Shown here piece after piece: positions 42,255-53,900 of a DNA stretch of 64,000 nucleotides; the stretch's first letter is position 1; each line of letters begins with the position of its first letter. Under the pieces are notes generated by a model. That model worked only from the letters and a program-made list of their open reading frames with translations, ran no database searches and was not told the origin of the DNA. Made by a program: the position numbers and the translations under genes. The stretch lies in the NCBI GenBank assembly GCA_038503035.1, contig JAVSML010000959.1:1-64000 (forward strand), in the 5' to 3' direction. Origin of the DNA: Crocodylus rhombifer. Taxonomy: Eukaryota; Chordata; Crocodylia; Crocodylidae.

Positions 42255-43965
42255 TCATAGAATCACAGAAGTAGGGTCGGAAGGGACCTTGTACATCTTC
42301 AAGTCCGACCCCCCGCCTGGGCAGGAGAGAAACTGGACTCAAATGAGTCCAGCCAGGTAGGCATCCAGCCTCTTCTTAAAAACCCCCAGCGTAGGAGCCA
42401 GCACCACTTCCCTTGGAAGTTGGTTCCCGCTCCTAGCTGACCTGACCGTGAAGTAGTTCTTGCGAATGTCTAATCTAAACCTCCTCTCCAGTAATTTGTG
42501 TCCATTGTTCCTTGTCATGCCAGGGGGCGCTTGGGGAAACAGTGTCTCCCCCAAACCCTTCTGGTCCCCCCTCGTGAGTTTATAGACAGTCACCAGGTCC
42601 CCCCTCAGCCTTCTCTTGTGAAGGCTGAACAGGTTCAGGTCCCGCAGTCTCTCATTGTAGGATCTGCCCTGTTGTCCCCTGACCTTGCGAGTGGCCTCCT
42701 CTGGACCCTCTCCATGTTGTCCACATCCTTCCTGAAGTGGGGCGCCCAGAACTGGACGCAGTACTCCAGCTGCGGCCTGACCAGTGCTGCATAGAGGGGG
42801 AGGATCACCTCCTTGTCCCTGCTGGGGATGCATCTGTGGATGCACGCCAAGGTGCGGTTAGCCCTGCCAACCGTGACCTCGCATTGTCGGCCCATGTTCA
42901 TCTTGGAGTCATTAATGACTCCGAGATCCCTTTCTGCCTCCGTGCTCTCAAGAAGGGAGTTTCCCATCTTAGGCAGTAGAAACCAGCAGCACACTTATAA
43001 GTACAGTACCCTACACTTGTCAGTATTGAAATGCATCCTGTTTATGATAGCCCACTCCTGTAACCTATCCAGATCTTGCTGCAATCTTTCTCTCCCTACT
43101 AGCATGCTCACCTCACCCCAAATTTTGGTATCATCAGCGAATTTAAACATGTTGCTTTTCACCCCATCGTCCAAATCGCTGATAAAGAGATTGAACAGCG
43201 CAGGCCCAAGGACTGATCCCTGGGGGACTCCGCTGCCCACTTCCCCCCCAGGTTGAATATGACCCGTCCACCACCACCCTCTGAGTGCGACCCTTGAGCC
43301 AATTTGCAGTCCATCTGACTGTGTAGGTATCAGTGCCACAGTTGCCTAGTTTTTTAATGAGGATGGGGTGGGAGATGGTGTCAGAGGCCTCGCTGAAGTC
43401 TAGAAAGACTATGTCCACGGCGACACCTGCATCCATTGCCTTTGTGACCTAATCATAAAAGGCAGTCAGGTTGGTCTGACATGACCTGCCCCTAATGAAA
43501 CCATGCTGGTTGCCCTTGAGCATCATCCCTGAGGCCGGCCCATCACAGATGTGCTTCTTGAGGATCTTCTCAAAGAGTTTCCCTAGGATTGAGGTAAGAC
43601 TGACGGGCCTATAGTTGCCCGGGTCCTCCCTCCTCCCTTTCTTAAAGATGGGGACCACGTTAGCTATCTTCCAGTCATTTGGCACCTGGCCTGAGCACCA
43701 AGAGCGCTCGTAAAGCCGTGCCAAGGGCCCTGCAATAACCCCTGCTAGCTCCCTCAACACCCTGGGGTGGAGAGCATCTGGACCCGCTGACTTGAACATG
43801 TCCAGCCCCTCCAGAAGCTCTCCAACCCGGTCCTCCCCAACCTGAGGTCTGGAGGCGTTCCCCTCGAGTCTGTGTGGCATCACGGCGGGGAAGTCCCAGT
43901 CCCTGCACAAGAAAACGGAGGTGAAGAATTGGTTAAAGAGTTCCGCTGGGCTGCACTCCTGGCCG
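42255..43965 (-). mobile_element. CR1 LINE, 1.7 kb, best-preserved copy
   Basis: Antisense copy with its 3' end at 42255 ('catagaatcacagaagtagggtcggaagggacc') and a 5' truncation near 43965. Minus-strand frames cover the RT in order: 'NYRPVSLTSILGKLFEKILK', 'GFIRGRSCQTNL', 'VAVDIVFLDFSEASDTISHP', 'GSVLGPALFNLFISDLDDG', then the intact catalytic FADD, and 'RPQLEYCVQFWAPHFRKDVD'. A stop near 43450 and at least two frameshifts break it, so it is not active. It lies inside hAT element C. Confidence 0.93.
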
Positions 43966-44137
43966 TGCGTGCGCGTGCTGCAGCTGTGCTTATGCACACA
44001 GCATTTATCAGTGACGTTATCAGCCTCATCAGTCAAAAAAAGCCAATTGCTGATAATGTCAATTTTCCTTTTATAGATGCCAATACAAGATGGACCAATG
44101 TACCATTGCACCTCTATTGAAAACCACTGCCCTAAAC

Positions 44138-45399
44138 CACTCACGGGCTACGTTAAGAGCCACTGGGTTTGTCTATATGCATTATCTTAGCAGTACATGG
44201 TGTACAAGTCTGGAAAGCAAAATTTGAATGCTCTTTCCTCCCCTTTTTAGTAGTAATGGAAGCAAATGCAACACTTACTGATTGTTCATAACTTGGTTGG
44301 TACCCTAACGGCCTCTTCTTGCAGTCATCACCAGCTTGCCTGCCATTTCTGTCTGCCATTTCTGTCTGCCATTTCTGAATAGGAAGCTTTTTCTAACCAA
44401 AAATAAAGCTATGTTTCTGTTCCTCAGTTGCCCTATATCAGCATATTCCTGAGGAGGTGAATGTGAAGATAGATGTTCAGGGTTAATTTGTGGTGTTTTA
44501 CACAACACACAGAGTCTCGGGGTAGTGCTGATGTCTGGTTTTGATGTGTAAAAGTTTGTTGGGTCTCTGAAGTTTTGGGTGTTTTGCAAGCAAACAGGAA
44601 ATACAATCATCTGCTGTCTTGTTGATGGTGCTTTTTTTTTTCCATGTGTGCAGATAAGGCAAAGGTTTCCTAGCATCTGGGTTGTAGAGCCATGAGAATT
44701 GTTATTTTCAGCATTGTTTTCAACCTCCTGGCTCGGGCTTTTTTTAGATCCGACTCCCCTCGCAATTACTTCCAGGTTGGACAGCCCTTTGCACAGATGC
44801 CCAGGAAGTCTAATTTTACCATTTCCCTCTTCTGCCAGTGAGGCTGCCTTTGACGATTGAACCCATTTAGGTTTTTATATGATATAAGGGCTTTCCAGGT
44901 ACTTAAAATAGATGCACGCTGCTACCCTCTTCCTTCCTGACCTATAAGAGAGGGAGCCTGATCACTTTGCAGTTTAAAGAGCTTTTGTGAGGGTGCAAGA
45001 TGGGGCATTTTGGGTTCTTGAAACTTGAAAGCTAGGGTGAAGAGTTGGGCTCAACTTCTATAGGGATGCCTGTGGCAGTTTTCTTTTTGAGGGTGTGAGG
45101 TCCATAGGCTGGGCCTGTTGTCATTGTGCTTCCCATAGCATGTTCATAATACTGTTTGCTGGTGAATGAACGTCTTGTGATAGGCAAATTTGTAGGCAGC
45201 CAGGATCTTTCTCATGGAGGATAATATTGGGCCTTGAACTAGATTCTGTCTTCAGTGACAGTGGAGATCCAGGGAGGAGTTTTTGTGATAGCTGGTGTTG
45301 TGAAACAGATATGCTTTTGACCACGCAATCGGAGCTTTTGCTGGTGCAGGGGGCTTCGTTTCTAGATGCAAGTTGTGTAGTGGTGCCTGGAGATTGGAA

Positions 45400-45434
<35 letters not shown>

Positions 45435-45545
45435 TGATCACGCGTGAAAGAGAGCTGTTTTGGTCACTGCTACATTTAGGAGTTGCTCTTAGTCACCTCC
45501 TGCCAGGCTTTAGCAATGTATTGGAGTCCCTTGGAGTGTTTGCAG
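44138..45545. other. Gap in intron 1: mostly featureless
   Basis: Contains a threefold 14-bp repeat 'tctgccatttctg' (44337-44378) and a (GT)n run at 45399-45428. No coding signature. Confidence 0.6.
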
Positions 45546-45552
45546 TCTGCAT

Positions 45553-45932
45553 CAGAGTGGGCAAAATACAGCTCGTGGGCCAGATCCGGCCTGTAAAGCG
45601 ACTTTATCTGGCCCTCTGGTCCCCACATTGTGGCTTTGCCATAGGCCCACGCTGTCATTGCCTTGCATTCCCAGCCTCGCCTGCCTGTCCCACACCTGGA
45701 CGCTATTCCCTGCTGGCCTGCGGCCCCATCCCATCCATCTGGCCGAGTGTGCCCTGGCCATGGGGGTCCTGGGCTGGTCTCTGTGAAGACCCGGGCTGCC
45801 CATTCTGTCCAGTGTCCCCAGTGGTGGGAGCACGGTGGACAGGCCCAGGCCAGATAGGATCAATTGCCTGACCCTCACCAGCTCACCAAACCTCCTTAAG
45901 TAACTCTCCAGCCCAAATAATTGCCTACCCCG
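45553..45932. mobile_element. hAT-like element (GTGGGCAA family), copy 1
   Basis: Left end CAGAGTGGGCAAAATACAGC; right end, inverted, CGGGGTAGGCAATTATTTGGG. Same family as 29853-30019. Flanks gtctgcat/atgtacat agree at 5 of 8. Confidence 0.65.
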
Positions 45933-46070
45933 ATGTACATAGTACAGGGTCTTGCTAATATGTAAAACTTGACAGGTAAACTGTTGCAATGGGTCTGTTT
46001 TCATTCTCCGGCCAAATGAACAGATGAGGAAGAAATTTATAACAATCCCTGGCGTGTTTGCAGCCTGCAT

Positions 46071-46240
46071 CTGAGTGGGCAAAATACAGCTCAGGAGCCG
46101 GTTCTGGCCTGCAAAGGAACTTTATCTGACCCTCCACTCCCCGTGTCACAGCTCTGCCCCCCAGCTCCCAACCTCTGGGCACAGCTACACAACTCATGCC
46201 CTGCCTGTGGGGGTCCCAGGCCAGCCTCCATGAATAGACG
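46071..46240. mobile_element. hAT-like element (GTGGGCAA family), copy 2, right-truncated
   Basis: 'ctgagtgggcaaaatacagctcaggagccggttctggcctgcaaaggaactttatctgaccctc' matches copy 1, and so does the upstream flank 'gtgtttgcagcctgcat', which implies a local duplication. Confidence 0.65.
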
Positions 46241-46904
46241 AGGAATGTAAAGACCATGACAGCGTCATAGATGTTTTTGTCCCAATATTGACATTTAAAG
46301 CGTTAGCATATCTGATGCCCTCTCAATTTGTCTCTTCTGACAATTCATTAAAACTGAAAAGGGGCATTTCCTTTTAGGCGCAGAACTGCACCTTTGTGTG
46401 AATGGTCTCTAGAGTATCTTATTTATACCTTTCACCTTTTTATTACGGCCGTGTAAATACACAACTCGTGGTCCTCATCCTTGTTAAACAGCAGGCTTCA
46501 AGCAGCCTGTTTCTGAGCACTTTGGGTTTTTGTACTGCAGAAGCTGTTTTGAGACAGCCCTTCGGGTGTTAATGGCATGAGCTTTCAGGCTTCTCTTCTC
46601 TTCTGTTCTGCTGTCATTCTTTTATGGCTCGCCTCTTACTGTGTCAAATTTAAAATACTGCCGCTAATCTGCGGCTAGACAGAAGCATCCCACAGGTAGC
46701 AAACAAACACTTGGATGCATCATCTTGTAGGTCTCTGGGGATTTACTAAAGAAACCAGATCTGTAGCCTCATCACTCTACACTGATAAATAAATACAAGT
46801 TGAGAAATTGCCTTGAGATTTGCTTGTAAAACAGTAAAGACACTTCCCCAACTTTTTCTGAAATATGTGTTTTGGTTATATCCACAAGTGTCTCTTTGTT
46901 GTGA

Positions 46905-46990
46905 AAGGAATAAGAACTCGTGGTAGAGGTGATATCTTTATTAGACCAACTAGATTTTTGCCAAAAAAGGGCTTTGTTGTGAAGTTGCCT
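46905..46990 (+). repeat. Dispersed short repeat, sense copy
   Basis: 'gaactcgtggtagaggtgatatctttattagaccaactagatttttgccaaaaaaggg' matches the family core. Confidence 0.7.
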
Positions 46991-48895
46991 TTGCTATATA
47001 TATATCTTTATATTGGTGTTCATGAAGTGATTGATCACAAAGTGATAAAAGCTGTTCAGATATTGCAATGAGGGACAGTATTGGACTCTGAATGCAGTAG
47101 AAACTGCGCACAGATGTTATCCTTTGTACACCACGCTCTGTGAATGAAGTGATGCTCTTGCAGGGAGATGTAGGGGAAGCTGAACAGCATCACCTAATGT
47201 CTTTGAAAAAGTAGAGTGTTGTCTTAGTAATTGTGCGGGTCTGGCATCCACATGTAACAGCAGCATGTATAGAGGTTTGGAGCATCTTAAATTTGGTCTT
47301 TCCCAGTAGCCATCTGGAACGTGGTCAAATCGAACTTTCGCGGATGGCGTTCTAGAAATTCCCATTTCTGATTCAGCAGTCTTGAGACACTGTCCCCAAC
47401 GGTTAGGGGGTGTTGTGGGTTTTTTAAGCTCTACATTTTTATAGAAGGTTTTCCTTCTCCTTTGTTCATCCAGGTCTCTTAATTCACTAGGAAGAAACAG
47501 ATTTATCTGTGTGTTCAGGGAATCAATGAAGTAAATTACAGCAGTAAGGTGCCGTGCATGCAAGTAAAATCTGCACATGTATTCTCCCTGACATTTCTTG
47601 CAGCCAACATCGATTTTTAATTTGTATTCCTTTAAGGCCTTCCTCCACCTCTTCTGCTCCTACTACTTGTATCCTGCTGCAGAAGTTTTTAAGCATTTCT
47701 TCTCATAGTATTTCTCCCTCGCATTAGAAAAAATAGAAACTTTTTTTACTTGTAGGAACTTGGGAGCCCAAGTTAAATGTGCTTGGATTAGTTTTCCTGA
47801 TTGAAAATCAATAGGGACCTACTTAAATCATGGTGAGAGGAAGGCCCACTTGTGGTTCCCAGAGCTGATTTTGTGGTGGCTCCGCCCTCAGTGCTGATTG
47901 GTGGAGAGGCCCAGTGGTGGGAGGAGGGACAAGGGGCAGCCGCCCCACCAATTGGCACCTTTCCCTCCCAGCAGCCAGGACTGCTGGCTTCCACTGGGGA
48001 GCCAGGATTTTATTTTTATTGGGGGGGGTGTTGTTGATTTTTGCAGACAATCCCAGATTTCACAGTTTCTGCAGAACTGCAAATTAAGTATGTCTCTAAA
48101 CATCAATATATAAACTTTTCTGGGGCTTTTATGACTTGCAGAAACGCCGAAGTTAATTTAGGGCATTAGGAATACTTCATTTTAGCCCTCTGGCAGACTC
48201 ATGCCCATACTTTAAAACCTTCCCAAGCACTGTACCTGTTGCATTCTTGTTCAGCTGGGACTGCACTTATACACTTGCCATCCATGATGCTGTAGGTCAG
48301 GAATTCTCCAGGTCACCTGGTAAGATCCTCTCATGGGCCTGCTTCCAGCATCCCAGTGCCTATCACTGTACTCTTCCCAGTACACTGTATTTTCTCATGT
48401 ACAACATGCTTCTCTTCCCCCCCAGACTGGGGTGTGTGTTTTAAGTGGAGAAGCTATTTTCTTTGCTGGATAAGAAGCAAGTCTGGATAACCTGCGCATG
48501 CCCTGCAGCTGTCAAGTTGGTTGCCATGTGTGCCTGCTCAGCAAACTGAAGGGGAGTTCTGTGTTAATACTCTCACAGCCGTAGCTATTAGCTGAGCACT
48601 GTAGCTTGTGCCTGAAGCAGCGAGTGAGCTGCTAGTAGTATCTTGATGAGGCTTGTGATGTGGAGACAATGTTTTATTTACAGGAATTTTATATAAAGAA
48701 CTATTTACAGAGAAGCAAGAGTCTTGCTCTGTTCTTTGCGAAGGTGTAGGGGCCCAACACGGGCAGCTCCAGAACTTTGAAAAGGGAGGTGCAGGTGGTG
48801 CAGTGCATCATCGCATGTAACCCAACACACTTTTCTCCAGTTAAAAATAAACAAGAAGCTTTACTGACATGCTAGGGCTCAGCACTGTATTGTTC
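46991..48895. other. Gap in intron 1: no gene seen
   Basis: The 153-codon minus frame 47117-47578 has no recognised motif. 47820-48060 is a GC-rich patch with a G8 run, probably old repeat. Confidence 0.4.
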
Positions 48896-48899
48896 TGCT

Positions 48900-49345
48900 T
48901 AAGACTGAAGCAAATACGTCAGCAGATTCAAAACCAAGCTAATGGTTTATCAAGCAGTCGTGATCCCCACCTTACTCTATGGAGCCGAGACGTGGACAAC
49001 ATACAGGAGACACCTCAAGTTGCTGGAGAAGTACCATCACCTCTGCCTGCAGAAGATCTTTCAAATCCAGTGGAAAGAGAGGAGTGCATCAAAATTAGCA
49101 TCCTCTCAGAAGGCAGCACCATGAGCATTGAGGGGATAAACATCTGATATCAACTTCACTGGGCCGACCATATCATCTGGATGTCTGACTCCAGACTCCT
49201 GAAACATATTTTATTCTCCCAGCTCAGGTGACACATACATTCCAGAGGAGGGCAGAGAAAGCACTTCAAGGATGTCCTCAAAGCCAACTTGAAAAAATGC
49301 AACATCTACATCAGCTCATGGGAGACTATCACCCAGGACTGCCCC
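48900..49345 (+). mobile_element. RTE-like LINE C-terminal fragment, copy 2
   Basis: Reads 'VYQAVVIPTLLYGAETWTTY' then 'RRHLKLLEKYHHLCLQKIFQ' in frame from 48942. After frameshifts, at about 49245-49345, it reads 'GQRKHFKDVLKANLKKCNIY' and SWETITQDCP. That order (LLYG-ETWT, RRH, RG-GQRKR-KD-LK-CNI, WE) is the C-terminus of an endonuclease-type LINE ORF. Confidence 0.8.
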
Positions 49346-49405
49346 AAATGAAAGAAGATGATCTCCCGAGGTCCCTTCCAGCCCTAATGTCTATGAAATC
49401 TATGA
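49346..49405 (+). mobile_element. CR1 3' tail
   Basis: 'gatgatctcccgaggtcccttccagccctaatgtctatgaaatctatgaag' is a 60-bp CR1 end joined directly to the RTE-like fragment. Confidence 0.85.
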
Positions 49406-49409
49406 AGAC

Positions 49410-50815
49410 TCTCCTGCAAGGATCTGAGTATTTTGACACTTTATGGTAACAGGAGATGGAAAAGTGTGAGCAAGTAGAAATAGTGTGTCACAGACTGAGT
49501 TTAGAATCCAGAGGCATCCACTCCACGTAGAAAAATGTGTCTTAGTTGTAGCAGTGTCTATCAATCCCGGTTCAGCCTAGTCAGCCAGCTTCAGACCCAC
49601 AGGTAAAACATTCATGGAAGACAAGCATCCTCAGCTGCAAGGGGTTGCCGATGAAGAAGTGAAAACAAATATGACTTCATTGGAATGAGTTCAAAGCAGT
49701 CTGCAGGGCTGTGAAATAGGAGCTTCATTACCAGGAGCAGCTCACAGCAAAATTGCAGAGCAAATGATAGCTTGATTGGTGGAACATCAAGACTATTAAA
49801 AAGAAGAGAGGGTTGTTAACACTTGTGGAAAGAGTTTAGAAGGGATCACATACATTATACTTAGGGTTGGCAGATTTGATTTTTATTCTTGTTATCATTT
49901 TGATGTTTATTTTTAAGCATTTATTTAAATTTTTATCAATTAAAATTTTCAGGATTGTATGAAATTACAGGTGTGGGGGAGCAGATAATTTGTTAATGGC
50001 AAATGTAGGTCTGCTGCCAGCTGAGCAGCAGAGCTGCTATCTGTCCTGGCTTCACTCTCCTGGTGGTTCCTTGTCCACTTTGTCACCTCCTCTTCCTTTG
50101 TTCCCTGTCCCCCGGGATTTCTGAGCGTTGCAGTCCAAGTACAGTCAGCACAGTTCTGAAGGACTGCTCCCTCTGTCATCACACGCTCCGGCCATCATTT
50201 TTCTTACGTCCCCTTTCCATATATTTTGGTTATTAATGATGGAAATATTTCTTTCTCAGTCTGTGAATGTGCAGTGAAATTGACATTTATCAACTTTACC
50301 AATTAAAAAATCAAATCCTGCGAAGCCTGATTATAATGAACCATGAAGTCAAGTGACTCCCTCAGGACAGCCTGACTAGTAGCACTGCTGCCACTGCCAG
50401 GCAATTTGTTTTAAACTTGGGTGAAGCAGGAATCAAAGGAGCGTGCAAGTACATCAGTGTACCCCCCCTGGATCTGCCCCACAGCCCAACCTTGTGCGAT
50501 ATAGAGTAAGTCTCCCTGGGAATAGTGTGTGCAGGAAGTGTGGCATCCCAAGAGACATCCTGCCACACTAGGTAGTTCCTGATGTCACCCTTCCTGGTTA
50601 TTTTTCCAGGATGACTCTACCTGGTGTCACCTGTGCCTCTGGAAAAATCTTTTTTCCTGCATTCTTCCTTCCAAAAACAAGGTGTGTATTTTATTTGAGG
50701 GCATGTTGTATGCAAGAAATTACAGGGTATTTAGTTTTGCAGACTATCACAGACATTGGAGCCCAGTGGTAGCCAGTGGGCTGTATGTAGCTGGCCTGCT
50801 CGTCTTACTGTTTAG
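49410..50815. other. Gap in intron 1: no gene seen
   Basis: AT-rich around 49860-49980. No motif-bearing frame. Confidence 0.4.
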
Positions 50816-51026
50816 CTGTGGCTCCCAAACTCTGATAGATTGCACACCACCAATTTAAAGCAGTACCACCTTAAGAATCACCAGCAAATTTTTCAGTTCA
50901 ACCTTAAGTACCACCTGTAAATTTTTGTCATATAAAGTTAATTATAATAAACCTGTTAATACATGTCACTAACAGGTTGTCTGTGTACCACTGTTGATAT
51001 GAGTACAACAGATTGGGAATTGCTGC
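50816..51026. mobile_element. Non-autonomous hAT-like element
   Basis: Left end CTGTGGCTCCCAAACTCTG; right end, inverted, GCAGCAATTCCCAATCTG. Flanks ctgtttag and atgattag match at 6 of 8. Length 211 bp. Confidence 0.65.
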
Positions 51027-51034
51027 ATGATTAG

Positions 51035-52965
51035 TTCAATAAAAAAATAGCTCTTCATCCACATTAGCTTTGAAACTAGCTGAAGTTTTATCTATACACA
51101 GTTTTCAATGTGATTCTGTTAGAACCAGCTTGGAAAATATTTTATACCTATCTGGTTTTGCACAGAAGTGAACATTTTTGGTATAGCAAAGCTTTGGTAG
51201 TTGGATTTACTAGATGGATGCACTTGGACTTTTGTGACGTGAATCTGGCAGACCGAAAGATCAGGAGCCTTAGAACAGCAAAGATATCTGCTTCAGGGGA
51301 AGTAGCCCCTGAGAGACTTGAATCTCCTTGAGAATCACTAGTAATCAATTCATGCCTGGTGAGTTTGAATATGAGCTTCTGTGGGAGGCATATTCAGCTG
51401 TGTGCTTGCCCACTTTCAGCCACATACCCTTCTAAAGGGGCGACGGCCTTTGGTCTTGAGCAGTCCTCCAGTGAAGCTGTTGAACTGCAGTGGAACTGAG
51501 AAATGCATTCAGTTTATACGGCAAGCACCACTTTGGGTGTTGAGAGACAGATTTTCTGGACACGTGAAAAAGGATGGGAGACTTCCATTTAACATTAAAT
51601 GAAGGATCTTTGGGAGTAACTGTGCAACGAGGAGCTTTGCTTAAAGCCACAGATTCCAGGGAATTCAGAACAAATGGTGAAGATATCCTTATGTTGTGTC
51701 TAGCTAGTGTGGCTAATCATGGCTCATGATTCCACCCACTGTCCCCATCGAAAGCTAGGCACAAATCATTTCAGCGTTAATTCCTGATATCCTGGTATTT
51801 TTGGGTTTCTGTCTTTATCTAGGTGTGAATGTCTTTCCTTCTGGTATTTAAAGAAAAGGGGAAGAGAGGCTGAATAAAATCCAGTGCCTTCTGACCAACT
51901 TGACAAAAGGTTTTTCAGGGGTGCTTTTAACAAGCTGAGATTTCTAAAATCTCTCATTAGCTTCTTGTTGGTCTTGAGCCCCCAAAGATTCTTCACTTGC
52001 TGCATGTTTGCTGCCTGGTGGACTTAAAATGCCTCATGAAAATGTTGCTGAAAATATCAACACAATTAATATTTAGGTTTACAGATTCTGGAGCTGTGCC
52101 ATGTCTTCATCCTTGTAGATGTAAGGCAATTAGAGTATTTGCAGTATCCAGTATAGACATGCTAGCAATACAAAAAAACTTCCATTTTTTCAAACCTATA
52201 GAGGACTGTTTTCTAACCCAGCCTGGCATATAGCCTAGACACTTCTATGCTATGCTTTCACTCTGGTGTTAAAGGGGGATCAGTCCCAGAACTAAAAAGG
52301 AATAGCAGCCCAAGTACTAGTGATCATGACTTGAATTATCTTTGTCAATGTACAAACAATAGTCTAATGTCCAAGCCAAAATTATAATTTCTTACAGTGT
52401 AAAAATAATGTAATATAAAATTATGCATGCACACTTGCTGCTCTAGAAGGACCAGTTTCATAAACCTGGAACAATTATGAGCTAAAGGACTTGGGAGAGA
52501 ATTAAAGAGAAAATGTGAATGCTTGGGAATTATTGAAAAACACTTGGCTGGATTCCTAATAAGCTATATCGGGAGAAAAGACTACTTGTTTGGTTTTTTT
52601 GTTTTTGATTTTTTTTTTAAGCACACGCACAGAGCCTGGCTTTGATAGGACATTGAAAGCGGTTCTAAAGATGCAATAAATGGAAGGAAGGAGATGATGG
52701 CTATAAAACACTACCTAGGAGTTACAGAAAATCGTTAAGATGAAATCTACGGCTTGTAGAGTTATGGGCAACAAGGAGATGTTGCAAGTGTATTTAGGAA
52801 TAAAAGGCATCCTAATTACTAAATGGATATGGTAGAGCTGAGACTAAAAATGTAGAAAAGATGTAAGTACCAAATATTTGCTTCATAGATGGAAAAATGA
52901 GGTGATATGTTAATATCATGATGCACTTTCCACCCCAGCGGTCATTTAGGAGTAAACGGCAGCTA
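51035..52965. other. Gap in intron 1: no gene seen
   Basis: Unique-looking AT-rich DNA, no coding signature. Confidence 0.4.
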
Positions 52966-52969
52966 CTGA

Positions 52970-53900
52970 AGTTAACCATCCAGAAAGCTTGCACCCAAGA
53001 GTTTTAAAAGAGCTGGGTTAGAAACTCTTTTGACCATGATGTACATTTCCAATGTCTTGGATCACTAGAGAAGTTCCAAAAGACTGATATTTATTAAGGG
53101 AAATAGAGTCCATCTGGGTAAAAGACATGGATCCTGAGCAGCATGGTACAGCTGAAGATGGTGGGACTCTAATAGTGAATGACAGGATGCTAATTCATGC
53201 CAGCCCCCAAGGGTTTTTATAGGAAACAGGTTTTTTTCAAATCAACTTGGTATGTTTCTTGAGATTGCAAGTATGATTGGCAAAGACAATAGTATTCTTG
53301 TAAAGTAAACTTTCATAAGACAATGGGCTACTTTGGTTTTTTTTTTAAGGAACAGGAATCATACATAATCTGTGCCGTATTGACTTGGGTCAAAAACTGG
53401 CTAACTGATGCGTCTCAAAATATAAAGTCATGCCTCTGAGAATGAAGAGCCTAGACTGTGATTCCAGAGTGGTGTTTATTAATTGGAGAGGGTTTAGGGA
53501 AGAGCCACAAGAAACGAGGTATGTTTCCTGTCTTTTCAGAGTGAGAGAATCGAGGAGCGTGATCGGTGTAGTTTAACAGAGCCGGTCAAGGAGTGACTTG
53601 ATCAGTCTGTGCGCACCTATAAGGCTCTTTATTCTGTTTTACAAAGGTATAACCAGATCCAGTTCCTGGCAGTTGAAGCTGGATTAGAAGTATGGCATAC
53701 ACAAAGGTAATTAACCACTAGAACAGATCACCGAGGGCCCTGGTGGATATCCCTGGCCAGTCTTTAAATCAAAATTGGGCATGTCTTTCTGAAAAATCCT
53801 TTCTAGTTCAAATGGGAACTTAATAGGTGAAGTCCTGTGACCTCTGCTAGAGTGTGTCAGACTGAATGATCACAATGATCTCTTCAGATGTGCTCACCAC
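52970..53900 (+). mobile_element. Ancient L3/CR1 LINE
   Basis: The 3' part (53560-53900) follows the L3 consensus closely: 'taaccactagaacagatcaccgagggccctggtggatatccctggccagtctttaaatcaaaattgggcatgtc' and 'gtcagactgaatgatcacaatgatctcttc'. The 5' part (53050-53450) keeps L3-like pieces such as 'gttccaaaagactg' and 'caaaaactggctaactgatg'. Strongly decayed, no frame. Confidence 0.78.

Larger units (their letters stand above)
41338..44116. mobile_element. hAT-like element C inserted into B
   Basis: Left end TAGGAGTGCACAGAT; right end, inverted, TAGAGGTGCAATGG. Flanked by the 8-bp duplication ttgaaaat (41330-41337) / ttgaaaac (44117-44124), 7 of 8. The left interior has 'ggctgataccgatgcccatatattaac'; the right interior has 'tatcagcctcatcag...ctgataatgtc'. 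It carries the G-rich block and a CR1 copy. Confidence 0.75.
41158..44129. mobile_element. hAT element B, interrupted near its right end
   Basis: Left end CAGTGGTTTTCAACCTGTG at 41158; right end TTGAAAACCACTG at 44117-44129. Real B sequence is only 41158-41337 plus 44117-44129 (about 190 bp); everything between is element C. B starts immediately after the octamer ccttagag that ends element A. The octamer after B is ccctaaac. Confidence 0.82.

Noticed and set aside
43980..44144. N-terminal extension of the CR1 RT frame on the minus strand (to 44144)
   Set aside because: The extension lies in hAT element sequence; CR1 similarity stops near 43965.
44337..44378. Regular short repeat resembling a CRISPR-type array
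   Set aside because: Three direct 14-bp copies without spacers; plain tandem duplication in a vertebrate intron.
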